From: Ornithinimicrobium sp. F0845 | Lineage (GTDB): Bacteria; Actinomycetota; Actinomycetes; Actinomycetales; Dermatophilaceae | DNA length: 64,000 nt | Reading direction: 5' to 3' | Assembly: GCF_023015765.1 (NCBI RefSeq) | Contig: NZ_JALKAL010000007.1 | Span: forward strand, 62,001-126,000 | Part shown: positions 33,897 through 41,227 of the stretch, piece by piece | Numbering within the stretch: the first letter of the stretch is position 1 | How the letters are laid out: every line of letters starts with the position of its first letter | The notes under the pieces: model-generated | The model's database searches: none | Told to the model about the DNA's origin: nothing | The model's input: the letters and a program-made list of their open reading frames with translations, nothing else | Translations under genes and position numbers: made by a program

Positions 33897-34564
33897 GTGT
33901 GATCCGTGTTGTTCTGGCAGACGACCAGCCGATGGTGCGCCAGGGCATCGCCATGCTGCTGGGCGCCGAGCCGGACATCGAGGTCGTCGGGGAGGCCCAG
34001 GACGGCGCCGAGGCGATAGCCATGGTCGAGAAGCACCGCCCCGACCTGGTCGTCATGGACGTCCGGATGCCCGGCATGGACGGCATCGAGGCCACGCACA
34101 AGCTGATCCGCGAGAGCCCCGACAACCCCGACCAGATGGCGAAGGTGCTGGTCCTCACCACCTTCGACGAGGACGCCGCGCTCTACGGCACGCTGCGGGC
34201 CGGGGCCTCGGGCTACATGCTCAAGCACGCCGCCCCCAGCGAGCTGGCCAACGCCGTCCGGCGGGTCGCCGGCGGAGACGCCTGGATCGACCCCGCCGTC
34301 GCGCCCAAGGTGCTGGACACCCTGCGCGAGATGGCCTCGGACAACCCCGAGGGGCGTCCCAGCCTGGAGATGCTCACGCCCCGCGAGCTCGACGTCCTGA
34401 CCGAGCTCGCCGACGGCGCCACCAACGCCGACCTGAGCCGCCGCATGGTGCTCAGCGAGGCCACCGTCAAGACCCACATCTCCCGCATGCTCATGAAGAC
34501 CGGCTGCCACGACCGCGCCCAGCTCGTCGCCCTCGCCTACCGCTCCGGCCTCGTCACCCCCTGA
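33893..34564 (+). CDS. NarL/LuxR-family response regulator
   Basis: 223 aa. The receiver domain has ADDQPMVRQG at the N-terminus, the phosphorylated Asp in LVVMDVRMPGMDG near 57, and the switch Thr and Lys in VLTTFDE and MLKHA. A LuxR-type HTH follows: LTPRELDVLTELADGATN, then LSEATVKTHISRML near 190. ATG 33893 has GGAGG about 5 nt upstream and overlaps the kinase stop. It is the direct phosphorylation partner of the preceding kinase; its targets are not visible, though autoregulation is common. Confidence 0.95.
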   Translation: MSVIRVVLADDQPMVRQGIAMLLGAEPDIEVVGEAQDGAEAIAMVEKHRPDLVVMDVRMPGMDGIEATHKLIRESPDNPDQMAKVLVLTTFDEDAALYGTLRAGASGYMLKHAAPSELANAVRRVAGGDAWIDPAVAPKVLDTLREMASDNPEGRPSLEMLTPRELDVLTELADGATNADLSRRMVLSEATVKTHISRMLMKTGCHDRAQLVALAYRSGLVTP

Positions 34565-34587
34565 GCCACCCCCACGACCGTCGCCCT

Positions 34588-34824
34588 CACCAGCACCAAC
34601 GCCCCACCACCGCCTTCCGTCACCAGCACCAACGCCCCACCACCGCCTTCCATCACCAGCACCAACGCCCCACCACCGCCTTCCGTCACCAGCACCAACG
34701 CCCCACCACCGCCTTCCGTCACCAGCACCTACGCCCCACCACCGCCTTCCGTCACCAGCACCTACGCCCCACCACCGCTCACACCGCCTTCCGTCACCGG
34801 CACCTACGCCCCACCACCGCTGCC
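34588..34824. repeat. 33-bp minisatellite, about seven copies, directly after the response regulator
   Basis: Units begin at 34588, 34621, 34654, 34687, 34720 and 34753, each starting CACCAGCACC and ending CGCCTTCCGT (or CCAT). The sixth has a 9-bp expansion (42 bp), and a seventh partial unit begins at 34795. The array starts 23 bp after the stop codon at 34564. It is pyrimidine-rich on the + strand. The apparent ORF on the opposite strand is only the Gly/Val-rich translation of the repeat and is not a gene. Confidence 0.95.
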
Positions 34825-34840
34825 CCGCACCCCACGCCCG

Positions 34841-35103
34841 TCTTCGAGCGCCTACCTGTTCCTCGGGCCGGTTGCAGGGCCTGTTGCAAAATGGAGATCG
34901 CGGTGCGGGCCGCCGGACGATCTCCCGCACGATCGTTCCGGGCGCCTTGGATTGGCGTCGGTAGCGCGGTATTTGGACACTGTCCGGCCCAATTCCAGGC
35001 TCCGCGACTCGCGTGACCGGAAATTTTCCGGTCGCGCGCTGAGCGCCGTCCATTTTGCAACAGGCCCTGCAGTCGACACGACGAACGATTCGGCGCTCGA
35101 AGA
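34841..35103. repeat. 263-bp element with long imperfect terminal inverted repeats (MITE-like)
   Basis: Each end starts with TCTTCGAGCGCC (34841-34852; complement at 35092-35103), then 20 partly conserved bases (11 of 20 match), then a perfect 23-bp core (34873-34895 and 35049-35071) beginning TGCAGGGCCTGTTGCAAAAT. The ~150-bp interior has no coding frame and contains a perfect 9-bp stem GACCGGAAA/TTTCCGGTC near 35020-35038. A third copy of the outer half occurs at 45482-45530. This is typical of a small non-autonomous mobile or REP-like element. Confidence 0.8.
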
Positions 35104-35153
35104 AGTGGCCGGTCCGGCCAGCGCAGCCGTCAGTGGTCCGGCCAGGGCAGCCG

Positions 35154-35486
35154 TCAGCGGTGCGGCGGGATGGTGAAACTGGCAACGCGATCGCCGTCGA
35201 CGACGAAGATGCCGTCGGACTCGCCATTGAACACGCTGCTCTCCCAGGCGAACCGCACCCGGGTGGTGTCGCCGTCGGTCTCGGCACTGAGGATCGTCAT
35301 CCTCGCCCCGGCACCGATCGCATCGGTATTCGCCCAACTGCGGATGCCGTCAGCGCCACTCAGAACTCTGCCCCAGTCGTCCACGTGACCATCCGCCGTA
35401 AACGCATCGACGAACGCGTCCGTGTCCGCAGCATTGATGGCCTCGACCATCCTCTGCGCCGGCCCCGGCAGTGAGATCTCGGACAT
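35154..35486 (-). CDS. SnoaL/NTF2-like domain protein
   Basis: 110 aa, the usual length for a single SnoaL-like cone-shaped alpha+beta domain. The N-terminal helix RMVEAINAADTDAFVDAFT is characteristic, followed by HVDDWGRVLSGADGIRSWA and three strands ending in ASFTIPP. Members are small isomerases, hydrolases or binding proteins; no catalytic pair can be assigned. ATG 35486 has GGAG 6 nt upstream. A fragment of another minus-strand gene lies just upstream at 35514-35585. Confidence 0.8.
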   Translation of the reverse strand: MSEISLPGPAQRMVEAINAADTDAFVDAFTADGHVDDWGRVLSGADGIRSWANTDAIGAGARMTILSAETDGDTTRVRFAWESSVFNGESDGIFVVDGDRVASFTIPPHR

Positions 35487-35513
35487 AGGGACTCCTCTCA
35501 TCGGTGCGTCCAG

Positions 35514-35585
35514 TCAACCCTTGTCGACCAGATCCCGCATCTCGGCCTGCAGTGCCGCCCCGGCTTGCTCCGTGACCTGGCGAAC
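35514..35585 (-). pseudogene. C-terminal fragment of an unidentified gene, joined to a truncated vapB
   Basis: On the minus strand the bases before the stop at 35514-35516 encode an amphipathic helical tail (VTEQAGAALQAEMRDLVDKG), 27 nt upstream of the SnoaL-like gene and spaced like an operon partner. The frame has no start: it runs into the truncated antitoxin on the opposite strand at about 35585. The fragment is too short to identify. Confidence 0.35.
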
Positions 35586-35589
35586 GACA

Positions 35590-35736
35590 GTGTCAGATCT
35601 GCTGCTTCACGAACTCGAGCGGTTCATGTCGCGACCGAGCAAGAAGGAAGTGCTCGACCGCATCGCCGCGCGGGAACCCGCGCTCACGTCGGAGACATCG
35701 GCCGAAGCCATCGCCCGGGGTCGCGACGAGCGGTGA
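35590..35736 (+). pseudogene. VapB-type antitoxin, N-terminal DNA-binding domain missing
   Basis: The C-terminal toxin-binding half of a FitA/VapB antitoxin is clear (VSDLLLHELERFMSRPSKKE, then LDRIAAREP and a charged end). About 30 residues of the ribbon-helix-helix that should precede VSD are absent: upstream sequence in this frame is the antisense of another gene. GTG 35590 could still start a 48-aa peptide, without an evident ribosome site. The stop overlaps the vapC start (GTGA). If translated, it could still neutralise the toxin but not repress the operon. Confidence 0.65.
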
Positions 35737-36119
35737 TCGTCCTCGACGCCTCCGCGGCGGTGGACCTGCTGCTCCAGCGGGGACCGCACGCGCAGGTGGC
35801 CACGCTCCTCACGGATCACGACGCCGTCAGCAGCGAACTGCTGGTCCCAGATGTTCTTCATGCCCTGCGGCGCTACGAGCACCGCGGCGAACTGTCAGGA
35901 CCGAGGGCGGCCGCCGCGCTCGACGATCTCGTCGACCTGCCGGTGGACCTCTATCCCGTGGGCCCGATGGCACGGCCGATCTGGGAGCTGTGCGGCGACA
36001 TCACCCCCTATGACGCGACCTACGTCGTTCTTGCCCAGCACACCGGTGGAGACCTGGTGACGGCGGACCGGCGTCTGGCGCGGACCGCGAAACGGCACTG
36101 CTCGGTGGCTGCTCTCTGA
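35733..36119 (+). CDS. vapC: VapC-type PIN-domain ribonuclease toxin
   Basis: 128 aa. The four acidic PIN residues are present: D in VIVLDASAAVD (residue 5), E in SSELLVPDVL near 37, D in TPYDATYV near 94, and D in GGDLVTADRRLA near 111. It is predicted to be a metal-dependent tRNA/rRNA-cleaving toxin. It is joined by GTGA overlap to a vapB that has lost its N-terminus, so the toxin must be held in check by the remaining peptide, by weak expression, or by another antitoxin. Confidence 0.88.
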   Translation: MIVLDASAAVDLLLQRGPHAQVATLLTDHDAVSSELLVPDVLHALRRYEHRGELSGPRAAAALDDLVDLPVDLYPVGPMARPIWELCGDITPYDATYVVLAQHTGGDLVTADRRLARTAKRHCSVAAL

Positions 36120-36164
36120 GACGGTCCAGAACAGGACGGCGGGATGCGGTGATCAGGACACCGA

Positions 36165-36656
36165 TCAGTCGGTCGCACCCACCTGCGTGATGTCGTGCAC
36201 GTCGGTCTCCTCGAACATCAACCACGTGCGGGTGGCCTTGACGCCGGGGATCGCCTGGATCTGCTCGAGCACGGTGTCGCGCAGCTCGTGGTTGTCGCGG
36301 CAGCGCACGGTGACCAGCGCGTCGAACTCCGCCCCCACGAGGGCGACCCGCTCCACCGAGGGGACCCGCCGGAGCGCAGCCGCCACGGGCTTCCACGAGT
36401 TCTGCTCGATCGACACGGACACATAGGCCGACGTCCCCAGCCCCAGGTGCTCGGGCGCGACCAGCGCCGTGAAGCCCGTGATGACGCCGGTCTCCCGGAG
36501 GCGCTCCAGCCGGGCATAGGCATTGGCCCGGGAGATGTGCACCTGCTCGGCCAGCGCTCGGACGGAGAGCCGGCCGTCCGCCCGGAGCGCCCGAATGATG
36601 GCCCGGTCGGTGTCGTCGACGCGCGGCCGCGGACTTGTTGTCGGCATACCCGGCAT
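36165..36656 (-). CDS. Lrp/AsnC-family transcriptional regulator
   Basis: 163 aa. N-terminal HTH: DDTDRAIIRALRADGRLSVR, then HISRANAYARLERL as recognition helix. The C-terminal RAM ligand domain contains GTSAYVSVSIEQ, VALVGAEFDALVTVR and GVKATRTWLMF. Lrp-type BkdR regulators usually sit divergently beside branched-chain ketoacid dehydrogenase operons; here that operon begins 2.4 kb away at 39090, with a toxin-antitoxin pair and an ATPase between. ATG 36656 is chosen, with ATG 36647 as an alternative. Confidence 0.88.
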   Translation of the reverse strand: MPGMPTTSPRPRVDDTDRAIIRALRADGRLSVRALAEQVHISRANAYARLERLRETGVITGFTALVAPEHLGLGTSAYVSVSIEQNSWKPVAAALRRVPSVERVALVGAEFDALVTVRCRDNHELRDTVLEQIQAIPGVKATRTWLMFEETDVHDITQVGATD

Positions 36657-36719
36657 GGTAGAGCCATCTGTCTCGTGGCGACCCGGACCGCACACCTCGG
36701 CCACGTGAACGATGAGCGG

Positions 36720-37109
36720 TTAGTCGGCCACCACCCAGCGGGCCAGGTGCTCGGCGATCACCTCCACCTCGCTGAGCCGGCCGTCGGCGATCGCAATAAC
36801 CAGCTCGACGCGTTCATCCTCCGTGGCCCTCACGTCGCAGCCGTTCATCCCGTAGAACAGGAGGACAGCAACCAGGCCCAGGCACTTGTTGCCGTCCATC
36901 AAGGCGTGGTTGGTGACGATCGAGTGCAGCAGCGCGGCCGCTTTCCCGTTGCGGTCGGGATAGGCGTCCGCACCGAAGACGGAGGCTCTCGGACGTGCGA
37001 GAGCGGACTCAAGCAAACCCCAGTCGCGGACTTCGGGATTGCCGTCTACAGCCACTTCGGCAGCCGCGATGAGGTCATCAAGGTCAAGGTGCTCGACATC
37101 CCCGCTCAC
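36720..37109 (-). CDS. Doc/Fic-family toxin
   Basis: 129 aa. The Fic-fold motif reads HALMDGNKCLGLVAVLLFY, close to the Doc pattern HxFxDgNKR but with Cys where Arg is usual and Leu in place of Phe, so activity may be changed. An N-terminal ALARPRASVFG is also Doc-like. Doc enzymes inactivate elongation factor Tu by phosphorylation. GTG 37109 overlaps the antitoxin stop (GTGA). Confidence 0.85.
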   Translation of the reverse strand: MSGDVEHLDLDDLIAAAEVAVDGNPEVRDWGLLESALARPRASVFGADAYPDRNGKAAALLHSIVTNHALMDGNKCLGLVAVLLFYGMNGCDVRATEDERVELVIAIADGRLSEVEVIAEHLARWVVAD

Positions 37110-37306
37110 GAGTCAGCCAGTCGCTTGAGCGCACCCTCATTCTCGCTCTTGATCTTGGTCAGCAGGTCATCGCGCCTGCGACTGCGTCGTGAGGTGTACT
37201 CCAGGATCGCCGACCTCGCGACCTCATGCTTGGACCGGTGCTCCCGGGCCGCCTGCTCGGTGAGGGCCTTGTCCTCATCGTCCGAGAGTCGCAGCGTCAT
37301 GGCCAT
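37106..37306 (-). CDS. CopG-type ribbon-helix-helix antitoxin of the Doc-like toxin
   Basis: 66 aa. It starts MAMTLRLSDDEDKALTEQAA, a CopG/Arc-like strand followed by two helices, and ends in a charged toxin-binding tail (LTKIKSENEGALKRLADS). It is encoded just upstream of and overlapping the toxin, the standard order. It is expected to repress its own promoter, which would lie in the 37307-37504 gap. Confidence 0.85.
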   Translation of the reverse strand: MAMTLRLSDDEDKALTEQAAREHRSKHEVARSAILEYTSRRSRRRDDLLTKIKSENEGALKRLADS

Positions 37307-37443
37307 ATAACTATGGTAGCAACTGGTATCAGCGGGTATCAGAGTCTGCGACCCGTGGCAGTCCTGTCAGGCGAGACCGCCTGGCCACCAAACGGACTCG
37401 AGGCTCGAGATCTCACTCGACTGCCGGGTACGGATTGTTGCGG

Positions 37444-37496
37444 TTGACTGATTCAACCCATGCTAATTGACTGATTCAGGTCCTGCTGCTTGTAGT
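37444..37496 (+). promoter_or_regulatory. Direct repeats TTGACTGATTCA and candidate leaderless promoter of the DUF4143 ATPase
   Basis: TTGACTGATTCA occurs exactly twice, at 37444-37455 and 37467-37478, 23 bp apart. The second TTGACT can act as a -35 with TGTAGT (37491-37496) 18 bp downstream as -10, placing the transcription start at about the ATG (37505), i.e. a leaderless mRNA. That agrees with the lack of a Shine-Dalgarno there. The repeats also overlap the -35, as expected for a repressor operator. Confidence 0.5.
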
Positions 37497-37504
37497 GTTG
37501 CGGG

Positions 37505-38776
37505 ATGGACTATGCGCGCCGCGTGATGGATGACGAGCTGGATGGGCTGTTCGGGGAGGTCCCTGCGATCGCGATCGACGGTCCTAAGGGCGTGGGGAAG
37601 ACGACCACTGCCGAGCAGCACGTGCACGGCTTGCTCCGGCTGGACTCGCGGGCTAACCGGACGGCGGTCGACGCCGACCCGGAGCTAGCGCTGCGCCGGG
37701 CCAGGCCGCTGCTGATCGACGAGTGGCAGAAGGTGCCCGAGGTCTGGGACGTGGTCCGTCGTGCCGTGGATGCCGACCCCAGCGGTGGGCAGTTCCTGCT
37801 CACCGGCAGCGCCTCACCTTCTCCGGGCGCGACCGCACACTCCGGGGCCGGCCGGATCGGCCGGTTACGAATGCGTCCGATGACGCTGGTCGAGCGTGGG
37901 CTGACCGAGCCGACGGTCAGCCTGTCGTCGTTACTCACGGGCCGTCGGCCAGGGCTGGCGGGCGGCTGTGAGATGGGCGTGGCCGACTACACCCAGGAGA
38001 TCCTCGCCTCCGGGTTCCCGGCGATGAGACCCTTGTCGGCCCGTGCCCGCCGGTTCCAGCTGGACTCCTACCTGCGCGACGCGGTCGATCGCGACGTGCC
38101 CGAGCAGGGGCTAGCCGTGCGCAAACCAGAATCCATGCTGGCCTGGTTGCGCGCCTACGCCGCCGCGACCGCCATGACAGCCAGCTACACCCAGATCCTG
38201 GACGCGGCCACTCCCGGCGAGGCCGACAAGCCGGCCCGGTCGACCTCGATCGCCTACCGGGACGTGCTGACCTCGTTGTGGCTCATCGACCCCGTTCCCG
38301 CCTGGACACCCGGCGGGAACCTGCTCACCAGGCTCGGCCAGTCACCCAAGCACCACCTCGCCGACCCCGCGCTGGCAGCCCGCCTCCTCGGACTCGGACT
38401 GGACGCCCTCCTGGATGGTGAGGGCACGCCGATTGGCCCGCAGGCCGGGACCATGCTCGGCCACCTCTATGAGTCCCTGGTCACCCTGTGCGTCCGCGTC
38501 CCGGCCCAGGCTGCCGAAGCACAGGTCGCGCACCTGCGCACCCGCAACGGCGACCACGAGATCGACCTCGTGCTCATCCGTGACGACGGCCGCGTCCTGG
38601 CCATCGAGATCAAGCTGGCCACCACCATCACCGACCAGGACACCAAGCACCTGCGCTGGTTGTCCGACCGACTCGGTGCCCGCCTCCTGGACGCCATCAT
38701 CATCAACACCGGTCCTCACGCCTACCGCCGCCCCGACGGCATCGGCATCGTCCCACTCGGACTGCTCACCACCTGA
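37505..38776 (+). CDS. AAA-family ATPase with DUF4143 domain
   Basis: 423 aa. Walker A is IDGPKGVGKTTTA near residues 24-36 and Walker B LLIDEWQKVPE near 70. Sensor-like LLTGSAS follows at ~98. The C-terminal DUF4143 region includes TYLRD/SYLRDAVDRDVP-like sequence near 190 and a PD-(D/E)XK-like strand pattern (HEIDLVLIRDDGRVLAIEIKLA) near 345-366. The family is widespread, often laterally transferred, and of uncertain function; several members sit in defence or toxin-antitoxin neighbourhoods, as here. It is the immediate neighbour of the Doc-type pair but on the opposite strand. Confidence 0.85.
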   Translation: MDYARRVMDDELDGLFGEVPAIAIDGPKGVGKTTTAEQHVHGLLRLDSRANRTAVDADPELALRRARPLLIDEWQKVPEVWDVVRRAVDADPSGGQFLLTGSASPSPGATAHSGAGRIGRLRMRPMTLVERGLTEPTVSLSSLLTGRRPGLAGGCEMGVADYTQEILASGFPAMRPLSARARRFQLDSYLRDAVDRDVPEQGLAVRKPESMLAWLRAYAAATAMTASYTQILDAATPGEADKPARSTSIAYRDVLTSLWLIDPVPAWTPGGNLLTRLGQSPKHHLADPALAARLLGLGLDALLDGEGTPIGPQAGTMLGHLYESLVTLCVRVPAQAAEAQVAHLRTRNGDHEIDLVLIRDDGRVLAIEIKLATTITDQDTKHLRWLSDRLGARLLDAIIINTGPHAYRRPDGIGIVPLGLLTT

Positions 38777-39089
38777 CCGGGACCGACCATGCCGCGTGGT
38801 TACGGCGCCTCAGCTACTCAGCGCTCCACGGTTGTGCCGAGAACTCCTGGCGCCGCCCAGTGTCCGACTCCCGCCATCCGTAAGACACAGTTCACCCTAC
38901 GCATCATCACCGCCACTCCCCCGTGCCTGACTCCCAATCGTCCAGCCACCCCCTGCGGAGGCGACGTGCACGCAGACCTCTTGACGGCATACTGCCGATC
39001 ATAGATCCAGTTGTCTTGTCTCAGGCTCACTTGTCGCCCACTCAGTCCAGATTCGGGGACGATAGGAGGACCAGCCACCGGAGGAGACC
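38777..39089. other. 313-bp intergenic region before the E1alpha operon
   Basis: No gene was found. TTGACG at 38981-38986 is a possible -35, with only weak -10 matches near 39002. It overlaps one copy of the CGGCATAC octamer (38985). Just before the E1alpha start, GGAGGAGACC provides a strong ribosome site. If the Lrp-type regulator controls the operon, its sites should lie here. Confidence 0.4.
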
Positions 39090-40196
39090 ATGTCGAAGAC
39101 GACAGCCGACCTGTTGCCGTGCGGCGACCCCGTGCAGTTCCTGAACGAGCAGGGGGAGCTCACTGGACCGGGAGCCGAGGCCGAGGCGCGCGGCTACACG
39201 ATGCCCAGCGACGAGGACCTGCTCGCGGTGTGGCGGCAGATGGTGATCGGGCGCCGGTTCGACACCCAGGCGACCGCGTTGACCAAGCAGGGGCGGCTGG
39301 CGGTCTATCCCTCCTCGCGCGGGCAGGACGCGTGCCAGGTCGCGCCAATGCTGGCACTGCAGGCGGATGACTGGTTCTTCCCGACCTACCGCGACTCGAT
39401 GGCGCTGGTCAGCCGCGGTCTGGACCCGGTCGAGGTGCTGACGCTGCTGCGCGGCTCGTGGCACTGCGGCTATGACCCGGTGGCCACCAACACCGCCCCG
39501 CAGTGCACCCCGCTGGCGACCCAGGCCGTGCACGCCGCGGGCGCCGGTCACGGGCTGGCGCGGCGGGGCAGCGACGGCGTGGCGCTGTGCTTCATCGGGG
39601 ACGGCGCGACGAGTGAGGGCGACTTCCACGAGGGGCTCAACTTCGCGGCGGTGTTCAACGCGCCGACCGTCTACTTCGTGCAGAACAACAAGTACGCCAT
39701 CTCCGTCCCCCTCGCCAAGCAGACGAAGGCGCCCAGCCTGGCCTACAAGGGCATCGGCTACGGCATCCGCTCCGAGCAGGTCGACGGCAACGACGCGGCG
39801 GCCGTGCTCGCGGTGACCCGGACCGCGCTCGAGCACGCCAGCTCCGGGTCCGGGCCGTTCCTCATCGAGGCGCACACCTATCGTCTGGAGGCGCACACCA
39901 ACGCCGACGACGCCACGCGCTACCGGGAGTCCGACGAGGTCACGCAGTGGTCGACCCGCGACCCGATCGCGCGGCTGCGGGCCTATCTGACCGGCACCGG
40001 CGCGCTCACGGCTGAGATCGAGGAGCAGGTCACCGCCGAGGCCGAGGAGTATGCCGCTCGCGTCCGTGAGCGCATGAACGCCGAGCCCGAGGTGGCTCCC
40101 CTCTCCCTGTTCGAGCATGTTTACGCCCAGCCGACGCCGCAGCTGCGGGAGCAGGCCGATCTGGTGCGGGCCGAGATGGACGAGGTGCGGGCATGA
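39090..40196 (+). CDS. 2-oxoacid dehydrogenase E1 component, alpha subunit (BCKDH/PDH)
   Basis: 368 aa. The thiamine diphosphate motif begins GDGATSEGDFHEGLNFAAVF and ends VQNNKYAIS (~residues 170-205). TYRDSMALVSRG and EAHTYRLEAHTNADD are typical of branched-chain E1alpha. It decarboxylates a 2-oxoacid, passing the acyl group to E2 lipoate. ATG 39090 has a strong ribosome site (GGAGGAG). Substrate preference (branched-chain versus pyruvate) cannot be settled by sequence alone; the Lrp-type regulator nearby favours branched-chain. Confidence 0.92.
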   Translation: MSKTTADLLPCGDPVQFLNEQGELTGPGAEAEARGYTMPSDEDLLAVWRQMVIGRRFDTQATALTKQGRLAVYPSSRGQDACQVAPMLALQADDWFFPTYRDSMALVSRGLDPVEVLTLLRGSWHCGYDPVATNTAPQCTPLATQAVHAAGAGHGLARRGSDGVALCFIGDGATSEGDFHEGLNFAAVFNAPTVYFVQNNKYAISVPLAKQTKAPSLAYKGIGYGIRSEQVDGNDAAAVLAVTRTALEHASSGSGPFLIEAHTYRLEAHTNADDATRYRESDEVTQWSTRDPIARLRAYLTGTGALTAEIEEQVTAEAEEYAARVRERMNAEPEVAPLSLFEHVYAQPTPQLREQADLVRAEMDEVRA

Positions 40197-41227
40197 GCAC
40201 GCAGACGCAGTCAACTGGCACGGTGACGATGGCCCAGGGCCTCAACCGGGCGCTGCGCGACGCGCTGACCGAGGACGAGGACGTCCTGGTCTTCGGCGAG
40301 GACGTCGGGACGCTCGGCGGCGTCTTCCGGATCACCGACGGGCTGACCGCCGACTTCGGCGAGGACCGCTGCTTCGACACCCCGCTGGCCGAGGCCGGGA
40401 TCGCCGGCTTCGCGGTGGGGCTGGCGATGCAGGGCTTCCGCCCCGTGATCGAGATGCAGTTCGACGCCTTCGGCTACCCAGCCTTCGAGCAGGTCGTCTC
40501 CCACATCGCCAAGATGCGCAACCGGACACGCAGCATGCTGACCATGCCCATCGTCATACGGATCCCGTATGCCGGCGGCATCGGCGGCGTGGAGCACCAC
40601 TGTGACTCCTCGGAGGGCTACTACGCCCACACCCCCGGCCTGCACGTGGTGACGCCGTCGACGCCGGCCGACGCCTACTCGCTGCTGCGCGAGGCGATCG
40701 CCAGCCCGGACCCGGTGGTCTTCATGGAGCCCAAGGCGCTCTACTGGTCCAGGGCCGAGCTGGAGCTGCCGGTGACGACCGAGCCGTTCGGTCGGGCCGC
40801 GGTCCGGCGCGAGGGCTCGGACGTGACCGTCGTGGCCTACGGCCCGCAGGTGCCCAACGCGCTCAAGGCGGCCGAGGTCGCGGCCGACGAGGAGGGCTGG
40901 GACGTCGAGGTGATCGACCTGCGCACCCTCGTGCCCTTCGACGACGAGACGGTCGCCGCGTCGGTGCGCAAGACCGGCCGCTGCGTCGTCGTCTCGGAGG
41001 CGGCGGGCTTCGGTGGCGTCGGCGGGGAGATCGCGGCCCGGGTCTCCGAGCGCTGCTTCCACTCCCTGGCCGCGCCCGTGCTGCGCGTGTCGGGCCTGGA
41101 CATCCCCTATCCCCCGCCGATCCTCGAGCACACCCACCTGCCCGGGGTCGACCGCATCCTGGACACCATCGCGCGCCTGCAGTGGGACGACCAGCCCGAC
41201 GTCGCGCGCCTGGAGGTCTCCCGGTGA
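40193..41227 (+). CDS. 2-oxoacid dehydrogenase E1 component, beta subunit
   Basis: 344 aa. VFGEDVGTLGGVFRITDGL near residue 33 and the region RCFDTPLAEAGIAGFAVGLA are diagnostic; the C-terminal transketolase domain contains VEVIDLRTLVPFD. It forms the alpha2beta2 E1 with the upstream gene, whose stop overlaps this ATG (ATGA). Its own stop overlaps the E2 start (GTGA), so all three subunits are translated together. Confidence 0.94.
   Translation: MSTQTQSTGTVTMAQGLNRALRDALTEDEDVLVFGEDVGTLGGVFRITDGLTADFGEDRCFDTPLAEAGIAGFAVGLAMQGFRPVIEMQFDAFGYPAFEQVVSHIAKMRNRTRSMLTMPIVIRIPYAGGIGGVEHHCDSSEGYYAHTPGLHVVTPSTPADAYSLLREAIASPDPVVFMEPKALYWSRAELELPVTTEPFGRAAVRREGSDVTVVAYGPQVPNALKAAEVAADEEGWDVEVIDLRTLVPFDDETVAASVRKTGRCVVVSEAAGFGGVGGEIAARVSERCFHSLAAPVLRVSGLDIPYPPPILEHTHLPGVDRILDTIARLQWDDQPDVARLEVSR

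Noticed and set aside
34537-34728. Minus-strand frame with an 11-residue Gly/Val repeat, looking like a repeat protein
   Set aside because: It is only the translation of the 33-bp minisatellite; no start context or further domain.
33505-35016. A 503-codon + frame overlapping kinase, regulator and minisatellite
   Set aside because: Out-of-frame shadow of the two-component genes prolonged by the in-frame minisatellite; Pro/Arg-rich without structure.
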